Positions 16,896-26,544 of a stretch of 64,000 nucleotides of DNA are shown one piece after another. The notes beneath the pieces were generated by a model. That model saw nothing but the letters and a program-made list of their open reading frames with translations, did not search any database and was not told the DNA's origin. This DNA comes from Pseudomonas sp. JUb42 (lineage in GTDB: Bacteria > Pseudomonadota > Gammaproteobacteria > Pseudomonadales > Pseudomonadaceae). Numbering within the stretch: position 1 is the stretch's first letter; the number at the start of each line of letters is the position of its first letter. The translations under genes and the position numbers were made by a program. The stretch is from the NCBI RefSeq assembly GCF_024807945.1, contig NZ_JANUFD010000003.1, positions 1-64,000 on the forward strand, given 5' to 3'.

Positions 16896-17453
16896 ATGCA
16901 GCCCACCTCCGCTCTCATTGCTCCTGACTGGCTCGACCGCGCCCAGATGCCCGCGACCTGCGAGCCAGCGATCCTGCACTGGTTGTTCCATCAGGATTCC
17001 CTGACCCGCCGCCTTAGCCGCCTGTCGGCCGACCACTTCAGCATCACCGTATTGTTCGAAGGCTGGCAGTTGCTGCGTGATGACGAATGCGTGGCGTTGA
17101 GCTTGCCCGCAGGCGCCGAAGGCTGGGTGCGTGAAGTGCATTTGCATGGCCACGGCCAGAACTGGGTGTTCGCCCGCAGCGTCGCCTCCCGGGATGCCCT
17201 GCTGGCCAGCGGCCTGAACATGGGTGAACTGGGTACGCGCTCCCTGGGCCTGTTGCTGTTCAGCGACCCGGCCTTCGATCGCGGCGAACTCCAGGCCTGT
17301 CGCTACCCCGCGCAATGGCTGCCCGCTGAGGATCGCGCCGAAGGCCTGTGGGGACGTCGCTCGTGCTTCAGTCGCGGCGGCCTCGGCGTGTTGGTAGCGG
17401 AAATCTTCCTGCCGGACCTGTTACGTGCAATCAAGAATGCGGAGCCCTTCTGA
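16896..17453 (+). CDS. ubiC: Chorismate lyase (chorismate--pyruvate lyase)
   Basis: A 185-residue UbiC, which makes 4-hydroxybenzoate and pyruvate from chorismate as the first step of ubiquinone synthesis. Family landmarks: [16 protein letters not shown] (about 37-52), [20 protein letters not shown] (about 81-100), [11 protein letters not shown] (about 117-127) and [22 protein letters not shown] (about 157-178). I use the ATG at 16896; a TTG at 16884 is in frame but adds nothing conserved. Its stop shares one base with the ubiA start. Confidence 0.94.
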   Translation: MQPTSALIAPDWLDRAQMPATCEPAILHWLFHQDSLTRRLSRLSADHFSITVLFEGWQLLRDDECVALSLPAGAEGWVREVHLHGHGQNWVFARSVASRDALLASGLNMGELGTRSLGLLLFSDPAFDRGELQACRYPAQWLPAEDRAEGLWGRRSCFSRGGLGVLVAEIFLPDLLRAIKNAEPF

Positions 17454-18343
17454 TGTACCTGACCCTGCTCAAATCCCTCAACCGCCTGAGCCCAAGGGCC
17501 TGGGACTTCGTGCAACTGACGCGCATCGACAAGCCTATCGGTATTTACCTGTTGCTGTGGCCGACCCTGTGGGCGCTGTGGATCGCCGGTAAAGGCGCGC
17601 CGTCCCTGGGCAATTTCCTGATCTTTGTGCTGGGCGTATTCCTGATGCGCGCGGCAGGCTGCGTGATCAACGACTTCGCCGACCGCAAGGTGGACGGCCA
17701 CGTCAAACGCACCGAGCAACGGCCACTGGCCAGCGGCAAAATCCGCTCCAAGGAAGCTCTGGTGTTGTTCGCCATTCTCGTCGGCCTGAGCTTCCTGTTG
17801 GTGCTGTTGACCAACAAGACCACCATCTGGCTGTCGTTCGGTGGCGTGGCCCTGGCGGCCTGCTACCCCTTCATGAAGCGCTACACCAATTATCCACAGG
17901 TAGTGCTGGGCGCTGCTTTCGCCTGGGGCATTCCAATGGCCTTCACGGCCGAGACCGGTTCGCTGCCTGCTGCTGCATGGCTGCTGTATGTCGCCAACCT
18001 GTTGTGGACCGTGGGCTATGACACCTACTACGCCATGGTCGACCGTGACGATGACCGGCGCATCGGGGTGAAATCCACCGCCATCGCCTTCGGCAACCAT
18101 GACCGTCAGATCATCCTCGGCTTGCAGGTGCTGGCATTGGTGCTGCTGTTGCTGGCGGGCTGGAGCTTCGAACTGGGCGGGTATTTCAAACTGGGGCTGC
18201 TGGCCGCTGGTGCGTGCTTTGTCTGGCAGTACCAGACCACCTACAAGCGCGACCGCGACGCCTGTTTTAAGGCGTTCCTGCATAACCATTGGGCGGGTTT
18301 GGCGATTTTCGCCGGGATAGCCGTGGATTACGCGATGCGCTGA
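17453..18343 (+). CDS. ubiA: 4-hydroxybenzoate octaprenyltransferase
   Basis: A 296-residue membrane prenyltransferase, the second ubiquinone step, joining the polyprenyl chain to 4-hydroxybenzoate. First Asp-rich motif [16 protein letters not shown] (about 71-86) and second [21 protein letters not shown] (about 191-211) bind Mg-diphosphate; seven to nine hydrophobic helices span the rest. One-base overlap with ubiC (TGATG) shows coupling. The inverted repeat at 18344-18364 follows. Confidence 0.95.
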   Translation: MYLTLLKSLNRLSPRAWDFVQLTRIDKPIGIYLLLWPTLWALWIAGKGAPSLGNFLIFVLGVFLMRAAGCVINDFADRKVDGHVKRTEQRPLASGKIRSKEALVLFAILVGLSFLLVLLTNKTTIWLSFGGVALAACYPFMKRYTNYPQVVLGAAFAWGIPMAFTAETGSLPAAAWLLYVANLLWTVGYDTYYAMVDRDDDRRIGVKSTAIAFGNHDRQIILGLQVLALVLLLLAGWSFELGGYFKLGLLAAGACFVWQYQTTYKRDRDACFKAFLHNHWAGLAIFAGIAVDYAMR

Positions 18344-18364
18344 CCGTCAGCAGTGCACTGACGG
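18344..18364. terminator. Hairpin between convergent ubiA and the secreted-repeat gene
   Basis: CCGTCAG (18344-18350) pairs with CTGACGG (18358-18364) across a 7-base loop. There is no T-run on either side, so it is at best a weak or Rho-assisted end shared by the two convergent genes. Confidence 0.4.
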
Positions 18365-18376
18365 CCAGCCACAGGG

Positions 18377-18757
18377 TTACGGCTTGACGGTGTGCCAGAC
18401 GTCGCCCTTGCCTTCGCCGGTCTTGTCGCCAGCGGCCTTGTCATTCTTGAAGAAGTACAGCGGCTTGCCTTTATAGACCCACTGCGAAGCACCGTCGTCA
18501 CGCTTGATGATGGTCCAGTCGCCCGAAGCCTTGTCGGCGGCCGTGGCCGTCAATGGCGGCCAGTTGGTAGCGCAGGCGTCATTGCACACGGATTTGCCGG
18601 CAGAGGTGTCCTTGTCGAAGGTGTAGAGGGTCATGCCCTTGTGGTCCACCAGCACGCCGTCCTTGGTCATGGCAGGCTCGGCAGCGAAGGCCAGGCCCGA
18701 GGATGCCAACGCGGCAGCGGCCAGCAGGCCTATCAGCGTCGAAGAAAACTTAAGCAT
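18377..18757 (-). CDS. Small secreted protein with COG4315-type repeats
   Basis: A 126-residue exported protein: signal peptide about 1-26 (ending GLAFAAEP) and two copies of the short YTFDKDTSAGKSVCNDACATNWPPLTA / YFFKNDKAAGDKTGEGKGDVWHTVKP type repeat (Y-x4-D secreted repeat, COG4315). Two Cys in SVCNDACATNWPP are conserved in this family. Function unknown; periplasmic by its signal. Start at 18757 is supported by GAGGATTCATCCG just upstream; a longer in-frame version up to 18853 would overlap the phoB promoter. Confidence 0.82.
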   Translation of the reverse strand: MLKFSSTLIGLLAAAALASSGLAFAAEPAMTKDGVLVDHKGMTLYTFDKDTSAGKSVCNDACATNWPPLTATAADKASGDWTIIKRDDGASQWVYKGKPLYFFKNDKAAGDKTGEGKGDVWHTVKP

Positions 18758-18846
18758 CGGATGAATCCTCTTGTTATGAAATTTCTTGTAGGACAAGCCA
18801 CCAAGCTTAGACCGTTCTCGGCTATAACTGCCAGCACCCTCGCAAG

Positions 18847-18864
18847 TTGTCACACGACTGCAAT
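18847..18864 (+). promoter_or_regulatory. Candidate PHO box of phoB
   Basis: TTGTCAC-ACGA-CTGCAAT: two heptamers with 11-bp periodicity, resembling the PhoB consensus CTGTCAT-N4-CTGTCAT. A TTATCTAAT (-10-like) follows at about 18872. It lies 52 bp before the phoB start and suggests autoregulation. Confidence 0.6.
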
Positions 18865-18916
18865 AATTCCGTTATCTAATGCGCCCCAAGACAGTTAAAT
18901 GACAAGAGGTTCAAGC

Positions 18917-19606
18917 ATGGCCGGCAGGAGCATCCTGATCGTTGACGACGAAGCGCCCATCCGCGAAATGATCGCCGTCGCGCTGGAAATGGCCGGCTAT
19001 GACTGCATGGAAGCCGAAAACTCCCAGCAGGCACATGCCATCATCGTCGACCGCAAACCCGACCTGATCCTGCTCGACTGGATGCTGCCCGGCACCTCTG
19101 GCATCGAGCTGGCCCGTCGTCTCAAGCGTGACGAGCTGACCGGAGACATCCCGATCATCATGCTCACCGCCAAGGGCGAAGAGGACAACAAGATCCAGGG
19201 CCTGGAAGTCGGTGCCGACGACTACATCACCAAGCCGTTCTCGCCTCGCGAACTGGTCGCCCGCCTCAAGGCCGTACTGCGCCGTGCCGGGCCGACTGAT
19301 GGCGAATCTCCGATCGAAGTTGGCGGCCTGCTGCTCGACCCGATCAGCCACCGCGTGACCATCGATGGCAAGCCTGCGGAAATGGGCCCCACCGAATACC
19401 GCCTGTTGCAGTTCTTCATGACCCACCAAGAACGCGCCTATACCCGTGGCCAGTTGCTGGATCAGGTCTGGGGCGGCAACGTCTACGTCGAAGAGCGCAC
19501 CGTGGACGTACACATCCGCCGTCTGCGCAAAGCCCTCGGCGACGCCTACGAAAATCTGGTACAAACCGTTCGCGGCACGGGCTATCGCTTTTCCACAAAA
19601 AGCTGA
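18917..19606 (+). CDS. phoB: Phosphate regulon response regulator PhoB
   Basis: A 229-residue OmpR-type response regulator. Receiver domain (1-120) with acidic pocket DD10-11, phospho-acceptor Asp54 in LLDWMLPG, and Lys in the YITKPF motif; winged-helix DNA-binding domain (about 130-229) with [33 protein letters not shown]. Phosphorylated by PhoR in low phosphate, it activates pst and other genes through PHO boxes. The ATG at 18917 gives the normal PhoB length; the one at 18899 overlaps the ribosome site. Confidence 0.97.
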   Translation: MAGRSILIVDDEAPIREMIAVALEMAGYDCMEAENSQQAHAIIVDRKPDLILLDWMLPGTSGIELARRLKRDELTGDIPIIMLTAKGEEDNKIQGLEVGADDYITKPFSPRELVARLKAVLRRAGPTDGESPIEVGGLLLDPISHRVTIDGKPAEMGPTEYRLLQFFMTHQERAYTRGQLLDQVWGGNVYVEERTVDVHIRRLRKALGDAYENLVQTVRGTGYRFSTKS

Positions 19607-19669
19607 CAGCCCCGCGTGAACAGACAGCGTGTACGGCTCGCCGGACACCGGACAAGGATGCGTTCCTAA

Positions 19670-20971
19670 TTGAATCAGAACTGGCATGGCACCCTGATCC
19701 GCCATATGTTGCTGCTGATCACTGGCTGCCTCGTGGTCGGGCTGATCAGCGGCCACTATGGCTGGAGCCTGGCCATCGGCCTCGGTCTGTATCTGGCCTG
19801 GACCCTCAAGCAGTTGCTGCGCCTTCATGCCTGGCTGAGCAAGCACAAAGCCGACGAGCCGCCTCCGGATGGTTATGGCCTGTGGGGCGAAGTCTTCGAC
19901 AGCATCTATCACTTGCAACGCCGTGACCAACGAGTGCGTGGGCGTCTGCAAGCCGTTATCGACCGTGTACAGGAATCCACCGCCGCCCTGCGCGACGCGG
20001 TGATCATGCTCGATAGCGAAGGCAACCTGGAGTGGTGGAACCGCGCCGCCGAGACCCTCATGGGCCTCAAGACGCCCCAGGACAGCGGCCAGCCGGTGAC
20101 CAACCTGGTTCGTCACCCGCGCTTCAAGGAATACTTCGCCCAGGAAAACTATCAGGAACCCCTGGAAATTCCGTCGCCGACCAACGACCGCATGCGCATC
20201 CAGATGCTCATCACCCGCTACGGCAACAACGAGCACTTGATGCTGGTTCGGGATGTCACGCGCATCCATCAGCTGGAACAGATGCGTAAAGACTTCGTCG
20301 CCAACGTTTCTCACGAACTGCGCACGCCGCTGACGGTGATTTTCGGCTACCTGGAAACCCTGCTCGACAATGTCGAAGAGGTCAATCCACGCTGGGTGCG
20401 GGCACTGCAACAGATGCATCAGCAGGGCGGACGCATGCAGACGCTGCTCAATGACCTGTTATTGCTGGCCAAACTCGAGGCCACCGACTATCCATCGGAC
20501 AATCAGCCGGTGGTCGTCAGCACTTTGTTGCAAACCATTACCAGCGACGCCCAGGCCCTGTCTGGCAACAAGAATCAGCAAATCAACCTGGATATCGAAG
20601 GTAGTGCACGCCTCAAAGGCAGTGAAACCGAGCTGCGCAGTGCCTTCTCCAACCTGATCTTCAACGCCGTGAAATACACCCCGGCCGAAGGCAAGATCCA
20701 TATCCGCTGGTGGACCGACGCCAAGGGCGCGCACCTGAGCGTGAAGGATTCCGGGATCGGCATCGAGACCAAGCACCTGCCTCGCCTGACCGAGCGCTTC
20801 TACCGCGTAGACTCCAGTCGCGCCTCGAACACCGGTGGCACCGGCCTTGGCCTGGCCATCGTCAAGCACGTACTGCTGCGTCATCGCGGCACGCTGGAGA
20901 TCAGCAGCGTAATGGGCAAAGGCAGCGTTTTTACCTGCCATTTCGCCGCTGTTCAGTTGAGTAACGTTTAA
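19670..20971 (+). CDS. phoR: Phosphate regulon sensor histidine kinase PhoR
   Basis: A 433-residue membrane kinase with a TTG start (LNQNWHGTLIRHMLLLIT). Two hydrophobic segments (about 9-24 and 29-46) with almost no periplasmic loop, then a PAS domain (about 100-200), HisKA with FVANVSHELRTPL (phosphorylated His215) and a HATPase domain with NLIFNAVKYTP, DSGIGIE and GGTGLGLAIVKHVL. It phosphorylates or dephosphorylates PhoB according to signals from PstSCAB-PhoU. It follows phoB by 63 bp and is surely in its operon. Confidence 0.96.
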   Translation: MNQNWHGTLIRHMLLLITGCLVVGLISGHYGWSLAIGLGLYLAWTLKQLLRLHAWLSKHKADEPPPDGYGLWGEVFDSIYHLQRRDQRVRGRLQAVIDRVQESTAALRDAVIMLDSEGNLEWWNRAAETLMGLKTPQDSGQPVTNLVRHPRFKEYFAQENYQEPLEIPSPTNDRMRIQMLITRYGNNEHLMLVRDVTRIHQLEQMRKDFVANVSHELRTPLTVIFGYLETLLDNVEEVNPRWVRALQQMHQQGGRMQTLLNDLLLLAKLEATDYPSDNQPVVVSTLLQTITSDAQALSGNKNQQINLDIEGSARLKGSETELRSAFSNLIFNAVKYTPAEGKIHIRWWTDAKGAHLSVKDSGIGIETKHLPRLTERFYRVDSSRASNTGGTGLGLAIVKHVLLRHRGTLEISSVMGKGSVFTCHFAAVQLSNV

Positions 20972-21092
20972 AGCGCGACCCTTGCGCCTCTAGGCAAGCT
21001 GGCTTTCAGCCGCTACATTGGCCCACTTGTGCCCTGGAATTTGGGCGCCTCATTCGACTCCTTGATCAAAACGGAACCTGTAAAACCCCACC

Positions 21093-22433
21093 ATGGACCC
21101 TTCCCCTAGTCTTAGTATCGCCGCTATTTTCGCCGACTTCGGCATGATTCTTTTTGCACTTGTCCTGGTCCTGCTCAACGGTTTCTTCGTTGCCGCAGAG
21201 TTCGCCATGGTTAAGCTGCGCTCTACCCGTGTTGAAGCCATCGCCGAGAAAAACGGCTGGCGCGGACACATCCTGCGCACCGTACACAGCCAGCTGGACG
21301 CCTATCTGTCGGCCTGCCAGTTGGGTATCACCCTCGCCTCTCTCGGCCTTGGCTGGGTCGGTGAGCCGGCCTTCGCCCACCTGCTTGAGCCCGTGCTCGC
21401 CGCCGTGGGTGTGACTTCGCCGGAAATCATCAAAGGCGCGTCGTTCTTCACTGCCTTCTTCGTGATCTCCTACCTGCACATCGTGGTTGGCGAACTGGCA
21501 CCGAAATCCTGGGCCATCCGTAAACCCGAACTGCTGTCCCTGTGGACGGCCGTGCCGCTGTACCTGTTCTACTGGGCCATGTACCCGGCCATTTACCTGC
21601 TCAACGCCAGCGCCAACGGCATCCTGCGTATCGCTGGCCAGGGCGAACCCGGCCCCCATCACGAGCACAGCTACAGCCGTGAAGAACTGAAACTGATCCT
21701 GCACTCCAGCCGCGGCCAGGACCCCAGCGACCAGGGCATGCGTGTACTGGCTTCGGCCGTGGAAATGGGCGAGCTGGAAGTGGTCGACTGGGCCAACTCC
21801 CGCGAAGACCTGATCACCCTGGACTGCAACGCGCCGCTCAAGGAAATCCTCGCCTTGTTCCGTCGCCACAAGTACAGCCGCTACCCGGTGTACGACGCGC
21901 AAAAGAACGAGTTCATCGGCCTGCTGCACATCAAGGATCTGTTGCTGGAACTGGCGGCGCTGGATCACATCCCCGAGTCGTTCAACCTGCTGGAGCTGAT
22001 CCGCCCGCTGGAGCGCGTCTCCAAGCACATGCCGCTGTCGCGTCTGCTGGAGCAATTCCGCCAGGGCGCCGCGCACTTTGCTGTGGTCGAAGAAGCCGAC
22101 GGCAAGGTCGTGGGCTACCTGACCATGGAAGACGTACTGGAAGTGCTGGTCGGCGACATTCAGGACGAACACCGCAAGGCCGAACGCGGCATCCTCGCCT
22201 ATCAGCCGGGCAAGCTGCTGGTACGTGGCGACACGCCGCTGTTCAAGATCGAACGCCTGTTGGGCATCGATCTGGACCACGTCGAAGCCGAGACACTGGC
22301 AGGCCTGATCTACGAAACCCTCAAGCGGGTACCGGAAGAAGAGGAAGTCATGGAAGTCGAAGGCCTGCGCATCATCATCAAGAAGATGAAAGGGCCGAAA
22401 ATCGTGTTGGCCAAGGTGCTTAAGATCGATTGA
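21093..22433 (+). CDS. HlyC/CorC (CNNM)-family membrane protein with CBS domains
   Basis: A 446-residue protein: CNNM-type transmembrane domain (about 1-200; LVLLNGFFVAAEFAMVKLRSTRVE and LGLGWVGEPAFAHLL are hallmarks), a CBS pair (about 215-335; HKYSRYPVYDAQKNEFIGLLHIKDL) and the CorC_HlyC C-terminal domain (about 350-440). Proteins of this family are linked to divalent-cation export or Mg homeostasis. Constant neighbour of phoBR in pseudomonads, but no direct phosphate role is known to me. A REP doublet follows the gene. Confidence 0.88.
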   Translation: MDPSPSLSIAAIFADFGMILFALVLVLLNGFFVAAEFAMVKLRSTRVEAIAEKNGWRGHILRTVHSQLDAYLSACQLGITLASLGLGWVGEPAFAHLLEPVLAAVGVTSPEIIKGASFFTAFFVISYLHIVVGELAPKSWAIRKPELLSLWTAVPLYLFYWAMYPAIYLLNASANGILRIAGQGEPGPHHEHSYSREELKLILHSSRGQDPSDQGMRVLASAVEMGELEVVDWANSREDLITLDCNAPLKEILALFRRHKYSRYPVYDAQKNEFIGLLHIKDLLLELAALDHIPESFNLLELIRPLERVSKHMPLSRLLEQFRQGAAHFAVVEEADGKVVGYLTMEDVLEVLVGDIQDEHRKAERGILAYQPGKLLVRGDTPLFKIERLLGIDLDHVEAETLAGLIYETLKRVPEEEEVMEVEGLRIIIKKMKGPKIVLAKVLKID

Positions 22434-22448
22434 TCGCCAGAGCGATCC

Positions 22449-22540
22449 GTGGGAGCGAGGCTTGCCCGCGAAAGCGATCTTCTTGGCTAAGAGTCTGTAT
22501 CGGCTGTACCGGCCCCTTCGCGGGCAAGCCGCGCTCCCAC
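22449..22540. repeat. REP doublet (REPIN) GTGGGAGCGAGGCTTGCCC type
   Basis: Arms at 22449-22472 and 22517-22540. The right arm differs at one position (GCGCTCCCAC instead of CTCGCTCCCAC). It lies between convergent genes. Confidence 0.88.
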
Positions 22541-22573
22541 AGGAGCAATGTTTGCCGCGCGATCACAAACCGT

Positions 22574-23470
22574 TCAATTCCCGCCCACGGCAAAATTGGG
22601 CAGGCTCTGCACCGGCTGGTTGAATTCGTAGGGAATCGATTCCAGCGCCAGGCCAGTGTTGCGCTGCACGACAAAGTGCAGGTGCGGTCCGCTGCTGTTG
22701 CCAGTGTTGCCTGACAGCGCCAGGGCGCTGCCCACGCCCACACGGTCGCCCTCCTTGACCTTCACCGAGCCTTGCTTGAGGTGCAGGTAGACACCCATGG
22801 TGCCGTCGTCATGCAGGATGCGCACAAAATTGCCTGACGGTTCAGAGCCGCGCCCGCTCTGGCCATTCTCGATCTTCATCACCACCCCGCCCCGCGCGGC
22901 AATGATCGGCGTGCCCTCGGGCATGGCGATATCCATGGCATAGCGACTCTTGACCCCAAAATGGCTGTAGCGGCCATTAGGCCCCTGGCTCAGGCGGAAC
23001 GGGCCGCCCACCCAGGGCAGCGGGTAGCGATAGGCCAGGGAAGAGCCATGGGGGTCGCCAGGCACGTAGGTCAGGTTGGACTTGTAGCTCATCGCCTTGC
23101 CCGGCACCTTGGGGCTGAGCACCATCAGCCGCTCGTTGCTGCGTGCAGGCAGGACACGACGCAGGGTGCCCTCGGTGGCGCCCAGCACGTTCTGCAGGCC
23201 GGACAGCTTCAGCTCGACCTCAACCGGCGCATACAGATCGTTGCGCACGTACAGGCTGTCGATGCCGTTGGCCTTCTTTACATCCAGATGCACCTGACGC
23301 TCGAAGTGCTCGACCATGCGATCGCGAAACACCACCACGGCAGAACCGGGCGTTGGACGATCAGTGAAGGAAACCACGCCATTGGCGTCGGTGAACTTGT
23401 AGATGGTCAGCGCCGCAGCGGATTGCGCAGTCAGCAGCAAAACACAGAGGGTTGTCAGGCGCTGGAGCAT
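22574..23470 (-). CDS. Exported M23-family metallopeptidase
   Basis: A 298-residue exported protein: signal peptide about 1-20, a DUF4124-like region (TIYKFTDANGVVSFTDRPTPG, about 22-42), a beta-rich middle, and an M23 (LytM-like) endopeptidase domain (about 165-275). Zinc-ligand candidates are His170 with Asp180 (HFGVKSRYAMDIAMP), and His263/His265 in PHLHF; His230 in YLHL may be catalytic. Expected to cut or bind peptidoglycan cross-links. The start at 23470 is the methionine of the signal peptide; longer frames lack one. Confidence 0.88.
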   Translation of the reverse strand: MLQRLTTLCVLLLTAQSAAALTIYKFTDANGVVSFTDRPTPGSAVVVFRDRMVEHFERQVHLDVKKANGIDSLYVRNDLYAPVEVELKLSGLQNVLGATEGTLRRVLPARSNERLMVLSPKVPGKAMSYKSNLTYVPGDPHGSSLAYRYPLPWVGGPFRLSQGPNGRYSHFGVKSRYAMDIAMPEGTPIIAARGGVVMKIENGQSGRGSEPSGNFVRILHDDGTMGVYLHLKQGSVKVKEGDRVGVGSALALSGNTGNSSGPHLHFVVQRNTGLALESIPYEFNQPVQSLPNFAVGGN

Positions 23471-23601
23471 AGGGAGACTGGCCTGTAAGAGAAGTGAGGC
23501 AAGCCTACCAGTGATCTGTAAGGATTGGGATGCAGCGGTTTCAATCGGCAACAGAAGGAGCGTCAAGGAAACCGCGTCAGCTGATCACCGCAGGGCGAAT
23601 T

Positions 23602-23692
23602 GTGGGAGCCGGCTTGCTGGCGATTGCGGCGGATCAATCACTGCTGCTATTGCGAGCGCTCCGCACTCGATCGCCACCAAGGCGGCTCCCAC
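23602..23692. repeat. REP-like doublet, GTGGGAGCCGGCTTGCTGG type
   Basis: A left arm GTGGGAGCCGGCTTGCTGGCGAT (23602-23624) and a degenerate right arm ending GGCGGCTCCCAC (23692). This is a different REP subfamily from the GCGAGGCTTGCCC copies and its right arm has diverged. Confidence 0.75.
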
Positions 23693-23718
23693 ACCCTGCA
23701 AACGCACTACAGAATCGA

Positions 23719-24606
23719 TCAGGCCCCAGGCACGAAGTGCTTCTGCGCCGTACCACGGGCGATCAGGCGCGACAGGTAGTCGAGCTTCTGCGCATCCTGG
23801 TCGACAAAGCGGAAGGTGATCTGCAGCCAGTCGCTGTCCGGTTTCTGCTCGAAGGCAACGATGCCATGCAAGTAACCGTTCAGGCGGGCAATCTCGGCGT
23901 TGTCACCCTGCTCCAGATCGAGCACGGCGCTTTCGAGGATCTGCGGCAGCTTGTCGTTGCGCTTGACCAACAGCGACGCCTCTTTGAGGGTCAGTGCCTT
24001 GATGATGCACGGCTGATTGCCGCTTGGCAGGCGCAACTGGCCCTGGCCACGTCCGGCAGGGGCGGCAGTCTTGACCTCAGGGCTTGGCACCGGCGGCGGG
24101 TTGGCAATGCCACCACCGGCCGGCTTGAGCACTTCGGCCTTGCCACCGGTCAGGGCGTTGAGCGAATCGTTCAATGGCGAACTCATGCGCTGCGGCGCGG
24201 TGCTCATCACGGCATCGAGCTTGCCGACCTTGGCCAGGGCTTTCTTGACCTTGGTCAGCAGTTGTTCGTTGGTGAACGGTTTGCCCACGAAATCGCTGAC
24301 GCCGGCCTGGATGGCCTGCACCACGTTCTCTTTATCGCCACGGCTGGTGACCATGATGAAGGGTACGGTCTTGAGGTGGTTGTCTTGCTGGCGGCACCAG
24401 GTCAACAACTCCATACCGGACATCTCCGGCATTTCCCAGTCGCACAGAATCAGGTCGTAGACCTCGCGGGTCAGCAGAACCTGAGCCTTGCGGCCGTTGA
24501 CGGCGTCATCGGTATGAATACCGGGGAAATAATTACGCAGACCTTTTTTGACCAGATCGCGAATGAAAGTCGCGTCATCCACAATCAATACACTGACTTT
24601 ACTCAT
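23719..24606 (-). CDS. Two-component response regulator with an uncharacterised output domain
   Basis: A 295-residue protein: receiver domain (about 1-125) with LIVDD, phospho-Asp in LILCDWEMPEMSG and KPFTNEQL; then a proline/glycine-rich linker (about 130-195) and a C-terminal domain (about 200-295; LRLPSGNQPCIIKALTLKEASLLVKRNDKLPQILESAVLDLE) that may be PilZ-like, but without the RxxxR motif I cannot confirm c-di-GMP binding. Start at 24606 follows AGGAG. The gene keeps this place, between M23 peptidase and phoU, in other pseudomonads. No cognate kinase is adjacent. Confidence 0.85.
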   Translation of the reverse strand: MSKVSVLIVDDATFIRDLVKKGLRNYFPGIHTDDAVNGRKAQVLLTREVYDLILCDWEMPEMSGMELLTWCRQQDNHLKTVPFIMVTSRGDKENVVQAIQAGVSDFVGKPFTNEQLLTKVKKALAKVGKLDAVMSTAPQRMSSPLNDSLNALTGGKAEVLKPAGGGIANPPPVPSPEVKTAAPAGRGQGQLRLPSGNQPCIIKALTLKEASLLVKRNDKLPQILESAVLDLEQGDNAEIARLNGYLHGIVAFEQKPDSDWLQITFRFVDQDAQKLDYLSRLIARGTAQKHFVPGA

Positions 24607-24762
24607 CGACGCTCCTGCGGGCGTGTTAACCACAACTTGGTTGATACGACGCACGCCCTTTAATTCGGCAAGCATAACGCTGGCGCAAAGCCAGCGTCCA
24701 AACTGAATGAGCCGCCGACGCATTTAAATGCCCGGCGACTGAAATTAGGGGACCTTTATAAC

Positions 24763-24796
24763 GAAAAAAGCCCAGCAATGCGCTGGGCTTTTTTGT
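24763..24796. terminator. Bidirectional terminator after phoU
   Basis: Stem AGCCCAGC / GCTGGGCT (24769-24776 and 24782-24789) flanked by AAAAAA on the left and TTTTTT on the right, so it works on both strands. It ends the pst-phoU operon and separates it from the response-regulator gene. Confidence 0.9.
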
Positions 24797-24816
24797 GCAA
24801 AAGGCCGCAGGCAATA

Positions 24817-25581
24817 TTACTTATCGTCAGCGTCGCCCGGAACATTAGCGCTTTCGTCGCTGCTGATACCGTGCACTTCTTCCTTCATGCGCTTGAGGCC
24901 CAGGTGACGCACGTCGGTGCCGCGTACCAGGTAGATGACCAGCGCCGAGATGTTGCGGGCGTGGTCGCCGATACGCTCCAGCGAACGCAGGACCCAGATC
25001 ACGTTGAGTACGCGGGAGATCGAACGCGGATCTTCCATCATGTAGGTCGCCAGCTCACGCAGGGCGGTCTTGTACTCGCGGTCGATGACCTTGTCGTACT
25101 GAGCGACCGACAGCGCCAGCTCGGCGTCAAAGCGGGCGAACGAGTCCAGCGCATCACGAACCATGTTGCGCACCTGATCGCCGATATGACGCACTTCCAC
25201 GTAACCACGCGGCGACTCGCCTTCTTCGCACAGCTGGATGGCACGACGGGCGATCTTGGTGGACTCGTCACCGATGCGCTCCAGGTCGATCACCGACTTG
25301 GAAATGCTGATGATCAAACGCAGGTCCGAAGCCGCAGGCTGACGGCGGGCGAGAATGCGCAGGCACTCTTCGTCGATGTTGCGCTCCATCTGGTTGATGC
25401 GGTCGTCGACTTCACGAACCCGCTGGGCCAGGCCCGAGTCGGCTTCGATCAACGCCGTCACGGCATCGTTGACCTGCTTCTCGACCAAACCACCCATTTC
25501 GAGCAGATGGCTGCGAACGTCTTCGAGCTCGGCGTTGAATTGTTGAGAGATGTGATGGGTATGGCTGTCTTTATGGATCAT
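24817..25581 (-). CDS. phoU: Phosphate transport system regulatory protein PhoU
   Basis: A 254-residue all-helical protein with two three-helix repeats; each has the metal-binding E(x)xxD pattern, seen here at RIGDESTKIARRA and RIGDHARNISALVIYLVRG. It conveys phosphate sufficiency from the Pst transporter to PhoR and prevents kinase activity. Length and motifs are normal. Last gene of the pstSCAB-phoU run, 70 bp after pstB, followed by a terminator. Confidence 0.96.
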   Translation of the reverse strand: MIHKDSHTHHISQQFNAELEDVRSHLLEMGGLVEKQVNDAVTALIEADSGLAQRVREVDDRINQMERNIDEECLRILARRQPAASDLRLIISISKSVIDLERIGDESTKIARRAIQLCEEGESPRGYVEVRHIGDQVRNMVRDALDSFARFDAELALSVAQYDKVIDREYKTALRELATYMMEDPRSISRVLNVIWVLRSLERIGDHARNISALVIYLVRGTDVRHLGLKRMKEEVHGISSDESANVPGDADDK

Positions 25582-25651
25582 GCTCGGTGTCCTTGGAACG
25601 TCCGGTTAAGTGCGAAAACGCCGCGGTGGTTCAGGGCTGACGAAGCACGTC

Positions 25652-26485
25652 CTAGCCGTAACGACCGGTAATGTAGTCTTCAGTCTGTTTTTTCGCCGGG
25701 TTGGTGAACAACGTATCCGTGTCACCGAACTCGACCAACTTGCCCATGTACATGAAAGCTGTGTAATCAGAGACCCGTGCCGCCTGCTGCATGTTGTGGG
25801 TAACGATCACAATGGTGTATTTGGATTTCAGTTCGTAGATCAGCTCTTCGACTTTTAGCGTCGAAATCGGATCAAGAGCCGAACAGGGTTCGTCGAGCAG
25901 CAGGACTTCCGGCTCCACGGCGATAGTCCGGGCGATCACCAGACGCTGCTGCTGGCCACCGGACAAACCCAGCGCCGACTCGTGCAGGCGGTCCTTGACC
26001 TCCTCCCACAAGGCCGCGCCCTTCAAAGCCCACTCGACAGCCTCATCGAGTACGCGCTTTTTGTTGATGCCCTGGATGCGCAAGCCGTAGACCACGTTTT
26101 CGTAGATGGTCTTGGGGAACGGGTTGGGCTTCTGGAACACCATGCCGACGCGACGCCGCAATTCAGCGACGTCCTCGCCCTTGCGATAGATATTGTGGCC
26201 GTAGAGGTTGATGGCACCCTCTACGCGGCAGCCGTCGACCAGATCGTTCATACGATTGAAGGTGCGCAGCAGAGTAGATTTGCCACAGCCGGACGGGCCG
26301 ATGAACGACGTCACCCGCTGCTTGGGAATATTCAGGCCGATATCGAACAATGCCTGCTTGCCACCGTAGAACAGGTTCAGGCCGGGCACTTCAATGGCGA
26401 TGGTTTCCTCGGCCATGCCCAGCTCTGCCTTGTGGCGCCCCAGGGCCGACATATTGATGCCTGGGGTGTGAGTGTCTTGCGGCAT
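25652..26485 (-). CDS. pstB: Phosphate ABC transporter ATP-binding protein
   Basis: A 277-residue ABC ATPase. Walker [16 protein letters not shown]-loop VFQKPNPFP, signature [14 protein letters not shown], Walker [14 protein letters not shown] and H-loop [14 protein letters not shown] are all intact. It drives phosphate uptake with PstA, PstC and PstS. I start at 26485, preceded by GAGGGAGGACTCG; 26539 is in frame but would leave an 18-residue extension without homology. The 59-bp gap to pstA and 70-bp gap to phoU fit one operon. Confidence 0.96.
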   Translation of the reverse strand: MPQDTHTPGINMSALGRHKAELGMAEETIAIEVPGLNLFYGGKQALFDIGLNIPKQRVTSFIGPSGCGKSTLLRTFNRMNDLVDGCRVEGAINLYGHNIYRKGEDVAELRRRVGMVFQKPNPFPKTIYENVVYGLRIQGINKKRVLDEAVEWALKGAALWEEVKDRLHESALGLSGGQQQRLVIARTIAVEPEVLLLDEPCSALDPISTLKVEELIYELKSKYTIVIVTHNMQQAARVSDYTAFMYMGKLVEFGDTDTLFTNPAKKQTEDYITGRYG

Positions 26486-26544
26486 CGAGTCCTCCCTCTG
26501 CCAAACCTTCATTGGGTTTGACCGCGCAGCCGCGGCCACTACGA

